A DNA stretch of 64,000 nucleotides from CAVVYA01 sp963752345 (GTDB lineage: Bacteria; Pseudomonadota; Alphaproteobacteria; SMXQ01), in contig CAVVYA010000020.1 of assembly GCA_963752345.1 (NCBI GenBank), forward strand, positions 186,001 to 250,000. Reading direction: 5' to 3'. Position numbers and translations under genes: made by a program. Below the pieces are notes generated by a model. It was given only the letters and a program-made list of their open reading frames with translations. It made no database searches and was not told where the DNA came from. This document shows positions 55,715 through 64,000 of the stretch, in pieces. The first letter of the stretch is position 1; every line of letters begins with the position of its first letter.

Positions 55715-58434
55715 GTGGGGGTATTTGCGTTGAAGCGTTCAGGTGGATGGCCGCCGTGGTTCTCGGCCATGGCGGTGTTGGCGGGTGCGTGCTGTCTATG
55801 CACGCTGTCTCAACCGGCGGTCGCCGATGGCGGTGCCGGCGGGTCCGGGCCATCCGGTACCGGCGGCGCTGCTGGGACAAGCAATGCGACCAGCGCCGGC
55901 GGTACCGGTGGCAGCAGCCCCGTCGCCAATTCTGGCACGGTTGGTGGCGGTGGCGGCGGCGGCGGTGGTGCTGGTGCGACGGGCGGCGCCGGTGGTGAGG
56001 GGGCCGCAAGTGGCGCCGCTGGGGCGGCTGGCGCGGGTGGCTCTTCCCCCGGAGCATCGGGCCAGCCCGGCGTCAACGGCGGCACGTCCGGTGCAGGCGG
56101 TGGCGGAGGCGGTGCGCACGGCGCCGTCAGCGCCAGCCTTCCAACCGGCAACCTGACAGGCGGCAGCGGTGGCTTGGGCGGCTCGAGCACGGGCGGTGGC
56201 GGGGGCGGTGGCGCCGGCGGCTACGGCGCGGTCCTCACCGGCAACGGTCTCACAGGCATGATCGGCTCGGTCATCGCCGGTGGCAATGGCGGCAATGGCG
56301 GCAACGGCGGTGGCCTGGCCGGACGGTTCCCTGGCAACGGCGGCGATGGTGGCATTGGCCTTGTCTTCACCGGGCACCGGCAACGAAGTGGAATTGCTGT
56401 CCTCCGCCGTGATCTCCGGCGGCAGCGGCGGAACGCCTGGGAGTGCGATCAGCCCCGGCTCACCTGGCGCAGGCGGCGCCGGCATCACTGGGCAGAACCT
56501 GACGCTCATCGTTGGCGGCTCGGTGAGCGGCGGTCTCTCGGGAAATGGCAGCACACGGGCAAACGCCGTCACCTTTACCGGCGGCACCAATCGGCTCGAG
56601 TTGCGCACCGGCTACGCGTTCACCGGCAATGTGGCGGGTGGCGGAAGCGATACTCTGAGCTTGGGCGGCAGTACGAACGGCAGCTTTGACAGCAGCGTGA
56701 TCGGCGGCCAGTTCACGGGATTCGCCGTCTACGATAAGCGCGGCAGCGGAACCTGGACTCTGACCGGCACCGGTAGTCAGGACTGGACGGTGCAAGAAGG
56801 CACCTTGCAAGTGGATGGCTCAACTGGAGCGATCACCGCTCAATCCGGTGGCGCTGCGACAGTAAACGGCACGGCGGGCAACATCACGGTGCAGTCCGGT
56901 GGCCTGCTCGGCGGCATCGGCATTGTCGGTGACGTCACAGTCGCGGGCAGCGGCGTCCATGCGCCTGGAAATTCGATCGGCACGCAGACGATCAACGGCA
57001 ACTACACCAACAGCGGCATGCTGCGAATCGAGGCGAGTCCCAGCGCCGCCGACAAGCTGATCGTCAACGGCACGGTCAACATTACCGGCGCCGCGCTCGA
57101 TCTTGTGCTGTCGCCGGCCACGAACGCGAGCTGGAGCGCCACCAACGGCCCCTTCGTCATCATCGAGAACAACAGCGTTAGCGCGGTGACCGGCACCTTC
57201 TCGCCGATCACCAAGAACCTGCTCTTCCTTGACGAGACGCTGGACTATGCCGGCGGCGACGGCAACGACGTCACCCTCCTGCTGTCACGCAACGACGTCA
57301 GTCTCGCGACGTGTCGCCCAGACTCCGAACCAAACCGCGACCGCCACCGCCGTGGAGGCTCTGGGCACCGGCAATCCGATCAGCGACGCAATCGCGCTCT
57401 CGACCGATCCGGATGTCGTGCGCGCCAACTACGACGCGCTGTCCGGCGAAGCCCACGCCTCGGCCAAGACCGCGTTGATCGGCAGCAGCCATTTCCTGCG
57501 CGACGCGATGACCGATCGGTTGCGTTCGGCGTTCAACGGTGTGGCCTCGACCTCGACCGCGTTGCTCGCCTATTCCGGCGACGGCGTGCCCGACTATGCG
57601 CCGACCCCGACTGAGCGCTTCGTCATCTGGGGCACGGCGATGGGATCCTGGGGCTCGACCAAGGGCGATGGCAATAGCGCGCGCATGGATACGAGCAGCG
57701 GCGGATTCCTGGGGGGCGCCGACGGCCGGATCGAAAACTGGCGATTGGGTTTGATGGCCGGCGTCAGCCGAACGGATTTCGACAGCGACGAACGCCAATC
57801 CTCTGGCGACAGCGACAACTATCACATTGGTGTTTATGCCGGCAGCCAATGGGGCGGATTCGCGCTGCGCACCGGGGTGGCCTATACCTGGCACGACATC
57901 GACAGCGCGCGCTCGGTCTCAATTCCCGGCTTCGCCGATCATCTGGAGGCCGACTACGACGCACGCACGATCCAGGCCTGGGGCGAACTGGGCTATCGCC
58001 TGGATTTCGGCACGATCGGCGTCGAGCCTTTCGCCAACGTCGCCTACGTGAATTTCGACGCCGACGGCTTCATGGAGCGTGGCGGCGCGGCGGCGCTGAC
58101 CAGCAGCGGCCAGGCGACCGATACGACTTTCACCACGCTGGGGGCGAGGGCATCGACGAAGCTCATGACTGGCGCACTCGATGCCACGGTTCGTGGCTCG
58201 CTCGGCTGGCAGCATGCGTTCGGCGATACGGCGCCCGTATCGCGAGTCGCCTTCGCCGGTGGCAGCCCGTTTACGATTTCCGGTGTTCCGATCGCCGAGG
58301 ACGCGGCTGTGATGGAGGCGGGCCTCGACTTCAACCTGTCGCCGACCGTCGTTCTCGGCATTGCCTATGGCGGGCAGTTCGGTTCCGACACGAGCGACCA
58401 GAGCGTCAACGCCAACCTCAGCATCAAGTTCTGA
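55715..58434 (+). CDS. Autotransporter (type Va) with glycine-rich passenger (two frame breaks)
   Basis: About 905 residues after joining frames near 56372 and 57306. Signal peptide KRSGGWPPWFSAMAVLAGAC ending near SQPAVA. The first 200 passenger residues are extremely rich in Gly, Ala and Ser (GGAGGSGPSGTGGAAGTSNA and similar). A beta-helical section contains a passenger-associated repeat (GSGTWTLTGTGSQDWTVQEG, then TLQVDGS). The last 280 residues are the autotransporter barrel, starting about PTERFVIWGTAMGSWGSTKG, with LGYRLDFGTIGVEPFANVAY and a terminal Phe (NANLSIKF) recognised by the BAM machinery. The GTG at 55715 is the most likely start; a TTG at 55730 is possible. Predicted surface adhesin or structural protein. 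It lies inside an otherwise conserved tadA/rluB/rsmD neighbourhood. Confidence 0.9.
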
Positions 58435-58448
58435 TCGGAGGAGAAGCC

Positions 58449-58468
58449 CCGCGGCGTTTCGGCCGCGG
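58449..58468. terminator. Bidirectional stem-loop between convergent genes
   Basis: CCGCGGC, six-base loop, GCCGCGG, placed 14 bases after the autotransporter stop and just before the stop of the convergent amidotransferase gene. No T-run on either strand, so terminator function is only suggested. Confidence 0.4.
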
Positions 58469-58471
58469 ACC

Positions 58472-59200
58472 TCACCGGCACGCCGCGATCAGGGCGCGGA
58501 AGATCGCCGCGTCGCCGTCGCTCAGGGTGAATTCCGGGTGCCATTCGACGCCGAGACAGAAGCGCTGGCGCGGATCCTCGATGCCTTCGATGACGCCGTC
58601 GGGCGCCGTGGCATTGACGACGATCCCGGCGCCGACGGTCTTGACCGCCTGATGATGCGCCGAATTGACCGCCAGCGTGGCGGCCCCCACGATGCGGTGG
58701 AGCTGGGTGCCCGGCACGATGGTAACCTCGTGGCCCGGCTCGTCGCGCGGATTGGGCTGCTCGTGGGCGAGCGGGTTCTTCACCTCGTCGGGGATATGCT
58801 GGATCAGCGTGCCGCCGAGCACCACGTTGAGCAGTTGCTCGCCGCCGCAGATGCCGAGCACCGGCATGTCGCGCTCGAGCGCGCCGCGGGTCATCGCGAG
58901 CTCGAAGGCGGTGCGCTTGTCCTTGGTGGTGACCGTGGCGTGGCGCGTATTGGCGCCGAACAGCGCCGGATCGACGTCGAACGCGCCGCCGGTGATGACC
59001 AGGGCGTCCAGCCGGTCGAGGTAGTAGCTGGCGAGCTCCGGCTCGTGCGGCAGCATCATCGGCAGGCCGCCCGCCTGACTCACGGCGCCGCCGTAATTCT
59101 CGCGCACGGCATACCAGGGAAACTTGGAATAACCGCCGGGCTTTTCCGCGTCGAGCGTGATGCCGACGATCGGCATGGTGCGGTGGGAGGCTTGCGTCAT
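58472..59200 (-). CDS. Gamma-glutamyl-gamma-aminobutyrate hydrolase family (peptidase C26)
   Basis: 242 residues, class I glutamine amidotransferase fold. Start MTQASHRTMPIVGITLDAEK; LDALVITGGAFDVDPALFG; nucleophile Cys in MPVLGICGGEQLLNVVLGGT; catalytic His/Glu in RFCLGVEWHPEFTLSDGDAA; AVNSAHHQAVKTVGAGIVVN typical of PuuD-like proteins. Hydrolyses gamma-glutamyl amides such as gamma-glutamyl-GABA in putrescine catabolism; the family also includes other specificities. An ATG four codons upstream (59212) is in frame. Divergent from tadA across 144 bases. Confidence 0.9.
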   Translation of the reverse strand: MTQASHRTMPIVGITLDAEKPGGYSKFPWYAVRENYGGAVSQAGGLPMMLPHEPELASYYLDRLDALVITGGAFDVDPALFGANTRHATVTTKDKRTAFELAMTRGALERDMPVLGICGGEQLLNVVLGGTLIQHIPDEVKNPLAHEQPNPRDEPGHEVTIVPGTQLHRIVGAATLAVNSAHHQAVKTVGAGIVVNATAPDGVIEGIEDPRQRFCLGVEWHPEFTLSDGDAAIFRALIAACR

Positions 59201-59344
59201 GGCGCGCAGCATAGGGGGCGATCGGGCGCCGCGAAAGGGCCATGGTTCGGGCGATGGGAGCGAGCGCGTCGCGGCCGAGCGGGCCGGACCCAGCGGCACA
59301 CGGCGGCTTGACCGGCGGCGGCGCCGAGGCGGCAAGGTGGCGCC

Positions 59345-59803
59345 ATGCTGGAACCCAATCCCTACATGGTCCGCGCCATGATCGAGGCCGAGGCGGCGGC
59401 CGCGCGCGGCGAGGTGCCGGTCGGCGCGGTGATCGTCGATCCCGACACGGGCGAGATCCTGGCGGCGGCGGGCAACCGCACCGAGGAGCTCAACGATCCG
59501 ACGGCGCACGCCGAGACGCTGGCGATCCGCGCGGCGGCCGGTGAGCGCGGCACGGCGCGCCTGCTGCTGTGCGACATCTACGTCACCCTGGAACCCTGCG
59601 CCATGTGCGCCGCGGCGATCTCGTTCGCGCGCCTGCGCCGGCTCTACTACGGCGCGGCCGATCCCAAGGGCGGCGGCGTCGACCACGGCCCGCGCTTCTT
59701 CGCCCAGCCGACCTGCCACCACCGGCCCGAGGTCTACGGCGGCATCGGCGAGACCGCGGCGGGCGAGCTGCTGAAACGATTCTTCCGCGCGCGGCGAGGG
59801 TAA
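59345..59803 (+). CDS. tadA: tRNA adenosine(34) deaminase
   Basis: 152 residues. Zinc-dependent deaminase with the His-Ala-Glu motif in LNDPTAHAETLAIRAAAGER and the Cys pair in YVTLEPCAMCAAAISFARLR, followed by RLYYGAADPKGGGVDHGPRF. Converts the wobble adenosine of tRNA-Arg to inosine; essential in most bacteria. Sister enzymes such as guanine deaminase are possible, but proximity to rluB/rsmD, a common alphaproteobacterial arrangement, favours TadA. The next gene starts six bases after its stop. Confidence 0.92.
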   Translation: MLEPNPYMVRAMIEAEAAAARGEVPVGAVIVDPDTGEILAAAGNRTEELNDPTAHAETLAIRAAAGERGTARLLLCDIYVTLEPCAMCAAAISFARLRRLYYGAADPKGGGVDHGPRFFAQPTCHHRPEVYGGIGETAAGELLKRFFRARRG

Positions 59804-59809
59804 AGCGGC

Positions 59810-60694
59810 GTGTCCAAAGCAATTTTCACCACACGTTCGGACACGACGTACAAGGACGTGAGGGAAGAGCGATATCACTTCCCAAGAACCTATTTGAGGC
59901 AGGCAGAACAGGCAGTCGGCGACTGGATCATTTACTATGAACCGCGCCGAGGAGAGGGAAGGCAGGCCTACTTTGCAACGGCGCGAGTTGATCGAATTGA
60001 AGCTGACACCGATCTTCCAGATCATTTCTACGCTTATCTTTCAGATTACCTGGAATTTGTGTCTCCCGTCCCCTATCGCGAAACGGCGGGCTTTTATGAA
60101 ACAGCGCTGCTCGGAACCGACGGGCAACCCAATTTAGGATCGTTTCAGAGGGCCGTTCGGCTCCTGCCAGAGTACGAGTATGAAGCTATCCTTCGCGCCG
60201 GGTTCGGAAATGTCCTCTCGGCAATCTCTCAGAATGGCACGCAGACAGGTACTGGCCTGGCCGACGTTGTCTCGGAATTTGAACGGCCTGTCGTGGAAAG
60301 CATCGTACGAAGGCCAGTAAGAGACGAAGCTTTCCGGCGGACAGTGGAAAGGGCATACGACGCCACATGTGCAATGACAGGTCTTCGCATCATTAATGGC
60401 GGCGGCCGCGCCGAGATCGAAGCTGCGCATATAAAACCTGTAGCAGGGGGACATAAAGGCCCGGACTCGGTCCGTAACGGAATTGCCTTGTCGCGAACAT
60501 TCCATTGGTTGTTCGACCGCGGATTAGTCTCGCTCAGTGACAAGTGCGAGATTCTTGTGGCGGAAGAGGTTGTTCCTCCACAGGTCACGCGAATGATCAA
60601 TTCCGACCGGCAACTTTTAGCGCCAATTCAATCCGACTTGCGGCCTCACCCCGTATTCGTCCGATACCATCGTGAGCGCATTTTCAAAGGCTGA
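59810..60694 (+). CDS. HNH endonuclease with N-terminal EVE/PUA-like domain
   Basis: 294 residues, intact, GTG start with GAGG upstream. The C-terminal half is an HNH nuclease: CAMTGLRIINGGGRAEIEAA, then AAHIKPVAGGHKGPDSVRNG and IALSRTFHWLFDRGLVSLSD (A-H-I-x-P, N-G-I-x-L, H-x-L-F-D pattern). The N-terminal 90 residues (TTYKDVREERYHFPRTYLRQ, VGDWIIYYEPRRGEGRQAYF) look like a PUA-superfamily EVE-type domain of the kind that reads modified bases. EVE-HNH proteins are known modification-dependent restriction enzymes. Codon use and GC are lower than in both neighbours. No methyltransferase partner is present, as expected for a type IV enzyme. Confidence 0.78.
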   Translation: MSKAIFTTRSDTTYKDVREERYHFPRTYLRQAEQAVGDWIIYYEPRRGEGRQAYFATARVDRIEADTDLPDHFYAYLSDYLEFVSPVPYRETAGFYETALLGTDGQPNLGSFQRAVRLLPEYEYEAILRAGFGNVLSAISQNGTQTGTGLADVVSEFERPVVESIVRRPVRDEAFRRTVERAYDATCAMTGLRIINGGGRAEIEAAHIKPVAGGHKGPDSVRNGIALSRTFHWLFDRGLVSLSDKCEILVAEEVVPPQVTRMINSDRQLLAPIQSDLRPHPVFVRYHRERIFKG

Positions 60695-60718
60695 TCGTTC
60701 ACAAATCGGAGGCTCGCC

Positions 60719-61482
60719 GTGGCAGGGAAAACTTACGTCGGCATCGGCGGCTGGACCTTCGAGCCGTGGCGCGGCACGTTCTATCCCGACGGGCTGGTGC
60801 AGCGGCGCGAGTTGGAATATGCCAGCCGGCACGTCACCTCGATCGAGATCAACGGCACCTATTATTCGACCTTCAAGCCGCCGACCTGGGCCAAATGGCG
60901 CGACGAGACGCCGGATGGTTTCGTCTTCGCGGTCAAGGCCTCGCGCTTTTGCACCAACCGGCGCAGGCTCGCCGAGGCGGGCGATTCCATCGCGAAGTTC
61001 ATGGGCCAGGGCCTGGACGAGCTCGGCGACAAGCTCGGGCCGATCAACTGGCAGTTCATGGGCACGAAAAAATTCGACGCCGAGGACATCGCGGCCTTCC
61101 TCGCAGCTGCTGCCGCGCGAGATCGGCGGGCGGCCGCTGCGCCATGCGCTCGAGGTGCGCCATGCCGAGCTTCCAGGACCCGCGCTTCACCGATCTGGCG
61201 CGCCAACACAACGTCGCCGTCGTCTTCGCCGACCACGACGAATTTCCCCGCATCGCCGAGCCGACGGCGGATTTCACCTATGCGCGGCTGATGCGCACGG
61301 ACGGAGAAGAACAAGACCGGCTACAAGCCAGCCGAACTCGACCATTGGGCCAAGCAGAGCCAGGCATGGGCCAGGCGCGGCGACGCCTTCGTCTATTTCA
61401 TCGCCGGCGCCAAAGTGCGCGCGCCCGCCGCGGCGCAGGCGCTGATCGAGCGAGTGGGTGACAAGCGTGCGGCGGACTGAAT
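60719..61482 (+). CDS. DUF72 (YecE-like) protein (several frame breaks)
   Basis: About 253 residues after joining frames near 61105, 61155 and 61305. The N-terminus MAGKTYVGIGGWTFEPWRGT followed by FYPDGLVQRRELEYASRHVT and SIEINGTYYSTFKPPTWAKW is the DUF72 TIM-barrel signature; FVFAVKASRFCTNRRRLAE and, late, YKPAELDHWAKQSQAWARRG with DAFVYFIAGAK are also typical. The biochemical role of this family is not established. GTG start with GGAGG seven bases upstream, 24 bases after the HNH gene. Confidence 0.88.
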
Positions 61483-61771
61483 TGCTGTTTCCGTGAAAAG
61501 CGCCGGAACGTTTCGCTCGTCATGGCCCGAATGATCGGCCATCTCACCGGCATCATCTCAATTCGTCACCCCGGACTTGATCCGGGGTCCATTGGTCGTT
61601 TGCTGGCGCTCCGGCACTGGCGCTTTTGATGCGATCCGATCAAGTCCGCCATGACGAACTGTTGTGAGCTCAGAGTTTCGCGTCGCCCGCGGAGATCCCG
61701 ATGAGCCGGGCCATGACGTAAAGAGGAGCTGCGGCGGAAGGACGAGCGGTGGGACGTGCAGCCCGAACCGC
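61483..61771. repeat. Intergenic palindromic repeat cluster 3
   Basis: Contains one perfect copy of the dispersed palindrome, 61565-61592 (gtcaccccggacttgatccg and gggtccat), same orientation as the copy at 55426, plus a diverged element around gtcatggcccgaatgatcgg at 61519. Lies between convergent DUF72 and purD genes. Confidence 0.7.
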
Positions 61772-63047
61772 CTACTTCCCCGCCTCGACCGCGCGCCAGC
61801 CGATGTCGCGGCGGCAGAAGCCGCCCGGCCAGTCGATCATATCGACCGCCTGATAGGCGCGCTTTTGCGCCTCGGCGACGGTCTTGCCGGTGGCGGTGAC
61901 GTTGAGCACGCGGCCGCCGGTCGCCACGATCTTGCCGTCCTGGTTCGCGGTGCCGGCGTGGAACACGGTGACGCCGGGCAGCGTCGCCGCCTGGTCGAGC
62001 CCGCGGATCTCGCTGCCCTTGTCGTAGGCGCCGGGATAACCGCGCGCCGCCATGACCACGGTGAGCGCCGCCTCGTCGTGCCAGCGCAGGTCGAAATGCT
62101 CGAGCGCGCCGTCGCGCGCCGCGATCAGCGCCGGCAGCAGGTCGGATTTGAGCCGCGTCATCAGCACCTGGCATTCCGGATCGCCGAAGCGCGTGTTGTA
62201 TTCGAGCAGCTTGGGCCCGTCCTTGTCGATCATCAGGCCGGCGAACAGCACGCCCTTGAACGGGCGGCCCATCTCGGCCATGGCGGCGACCGTCGGGCGG
62301 ATGATGGTCTGCATGATGGTCTCGGCCATGGCCGGCGTGACGATGGGCGCCGGCGAATAGGCCCCCATGCCGCCGGTGTTGGGGCCGGTGTCGCCGTCGC
62401 CGACGCGCTTGTGGTCCTGCGCCGAGGCGAGCGGCAGGGCGGTCTTGCCGTCGACGATGGCGAAGAAGCTCGCCTCCTCGCCGTCGAGGAATTCCTCGAT
62501 CACCAGCTCGGCGCCGGCCTGGCCGAACGCGCCGCCGAGCATCTCTTCGGCGGCGGCCTCGGCCTCCTCGACCGTGCTGGCGATGACCACGCCCTTGCCG
62601 GCGGCGAGCCCGTCGGCCTTGACGACGATCGGCGCGCCGTGCTTGCGGATGAAATCCTTGGCCGGGCCGATCGCGCGGAAGCGGCCGTAGGCGGCGGTCG
62701 GGATGCCGTATTGGGCGCAGAGGTCCTTGGTGAAGCCCTTGGAGCCTTCGAGGGCGGCGGCCGCGGCGGTCGGCCCGAAGGCGGCGATGCCGGCGGCCTC
62801 GAGCTGGTCGACCAGGCCCTTGACCAGGGGCACCTCGGGGCCGACCACGACGAAGTCGATCGCCTGGTCGCGCGCGAACTTCACCACGCGCGTCGACATC
62901 CTCGGCGGCGACCGGCACGCAGTCGGCGACTTCGGCGATGCCGGCGTTGCCCGGCGCGCAATAGAGCTTGTCGCACAAGGCGGAGGCGGAAATCGCCCAG
63001 CACAGGGCGTGCTCGCGGCCGCCGCTGCCCACCACCAGAATCTTCAT
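61772..63047 (-). CDS. purD: Phosphoribosylamine-glycine ligase (one frame break)
   Basis: About 425 residues after removal of an apparent extra base near 62890 (ideal text VAAEDVDAVVKFARDQAIDF). N-terminus MKILVVGSGGREHALCWAIS; IDFVVVGPEVPLVKGLVDQL; ATP-grasp motifs GAPIVVKADGLAAGKGVVIA and GAELVIEEFLDGEEASFFAI; GDTGPNTGGMGAYSPAPIVT; metal-site text LEYNTRFGDPECQVLMTRLK. Second step of purine synthesis, joining glycine to phosphoribosylamine. Purine prototrophy makes a real null allele unlikely. Divergent from xseA across about 130 bases. Confidence 0.95.
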
Positions 63048-63175
63048 GATGCCACTGCCTGCCTAGGAATCGTCGAAGAGGATGCGGCCTTTGCCGCAGC
63101 AGGGCGACTTGATACCATAGACGGCGACCGCCGGACCACCAAAGTTCCGCCTTCCACAGCAGGATATCCTTCGTT

Positions 63176-64000
63176 TTGGCTCAACTGCCGCTGACACCGC
63201 CGCCCGACTCCCGAAGCGCCCGCCGCCGCAAGGGACTCGGCAATCTGCCGATCCTCACCGTGAGCGAGCTGTCCTTCGCGCTCAAGCGCACGGTCGAGGA
63301 AGCCTATCGGCCGCGTGCGGGTGCGCGGCGAGATTTCCAGCTTCAAGCGCGCCGCCTCCGGGCCATCTCTATCTCTGCCTCAAGGACACCGACGCGGTGA
63401 TCGACGGCGTGGTGTGGCGCGCCACGGCCGGCGGCCTGCCGATCCGCCCGGAGGACGGCATGGAGGTCATCGCCACCGGCCGGCTGACCACCTATCCCGG
63501 CCGCTCGCGCTACCAGATCGTCATCGAATCCCTCGAGCTGGCCGGCCAGGGCGCGCTGCTGAAGCTGATCGAGGAGCGGCGCAAGCGGCTCGAGGCGGAA
63601 GGGCTGTTCGATGCGGCGCGCAAGCGGCCGCTGCCCTTCCTGCCGACGGTGATCGGCGTGGTCACCTCGCCGACCGGCGCGGTGATCCGCGACATCCTCC
63701 ACCGCCTGGCCGACCGCTTCCCGCGCCATGTGCTGGTGTGGCCGGTGCTGGTGCAGGGCGAGGGCGCCGCCGCAGCAGATCGCCGCCGCCATCGCCGGCT
63801 TCAACCGGCTGACGCCCGATGGCGCGGTGCCGCGGCCCGACCTGCTGATCGTCGCGCGCGGCGGCGGCAGCCTGGAAGACCTGATGGCCTTCAACGAGGA
63901 GATCGTGGTGCGCGCCGCCGCCGCCTCGCTCATCCCGCTGATCTCCGCGGTCGGCCACGAGACCGACACCACGCTGATCGATTTCGCGTCCGACCGCCGC
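63176..64000 (+). CDS. xseA: Exodeoxyribonuclease VII large subunit (frame breaks, 3' end outside window)
   Basis: The N-terminal 270 residues are present. OB-fold start NLPILTVSELSFALKRTVEE, then in the next frame VRVRGEISSFKRAASG, and in the third HLYLCLKDTDAVIDGVVWRA. The catalytic domain follows with RKRPLPFLPTVIGVVTSPTG, AVIRDILHRLADRFPRHVLV and GAVPRPDLLIVARGGGSLED, reaching ISAVGHETDTTLIDFASDRR at the window edge. Three apparent single-base insertions (near 63310, 63355 and 63770) break the frame. Degrades single-stranded DNA together with XseB. No ATG is present near the start; a TTG at 63176 is the best candidate. Confidence 0.92.

Noticed and set aside
55800..56370. Possible tandem-repeat or CRISPR-like region
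   Set aside because: The GGC-rich text encodes the glycine-rich autotransporter passenger and has no regular repeat-spacer structure.

Overview
The window is GC-rich, densely coded chromosomal DNA from an alphaproteobacterium, most likely Rhodospirillales or a nearby order. The main evidence is the block ribF-ileS-lspA-DUF3035 lipoprotein-M16-M16-pgi-mutL and the nearby rsmD/rluB/tadA set. Two perfect matches to the alphaproteobacterial EcfG-type promoter (GGAAC, 16 or 17 bases, CGTT) agree with this. I see no tRNA, rRNA, CRISPR array or insertion sequence. Family names come from recognisable motifs and memory; no database search was possible.

Layout. (1) 1-16.9 kb is an envelope-polysaccharide and secretion region. 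It starts with the 3' part of a PrsT-like TPR protein and a GT4 glycosyltransferase. A type I secretion operon follows on the minus strand: a large RTX protein, a PrtD-type ABC exporter and an HlyD-type adaptor. Divergent from the RTX gene, across an AT-rich gap, is a twin-arginine-exported protein homologous to the RTX protein's central domain. Next come a methyltransferase, an unrecognised protein, a 50-residue membrane protein and an exosortase-A-type O-glycosylation ligase, all on the minus strand, and an alkaline-phosphatase-superfamily-like protein on plus. The secreted pair may act on the polysaccharide made here. (2) 16.9-22 kb holds general-stress genes (CsbD-like and glycine-zipper proteins behind an EcfG-type promoter) and three LuxR/FixJ-type regulators. 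(3) 22-24.4 kb is a ydbH-ynbE-ydbL operon for inner-to-outer membrane lipid transport. (4) 24.4-41.8 kb is mainly metabolic: a beta-helix lipoprotein, MmsA-like dehydrogenase, M29/NicX-like protein, DUF1194 protein, ornithine-cyclodeaminase-family enzyme, stress-promoter-driven superoxide dismutase, two Bug/TctC binding proteins, amidase, D-2-hydroxyacid dehydrogenase, two SDRs, GNAT and MaoC proteins. (5) 42-53.4 kb is the housekeeping block. (6) 53.4-64 kb holds rsmD-rluB, an autotransporter, a class-I glutamine amidotransferase, tadA, a low-GC HNH endonuclease, DUF72, purD and the 5' part of xseA, with palindromic repeats in three of the gaps.

Many genes, including essential ones (lspA, purD), are broken by single-base frame changes, mostly apparent one-base insertions. 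They are dense in 1.7-28 kb and 52.9-64 kb and nearly absent between 28.3 and 45.9 kb. I read these mainly as sequence errors, so broken genes are listed as single CDS spans with the junctions described.
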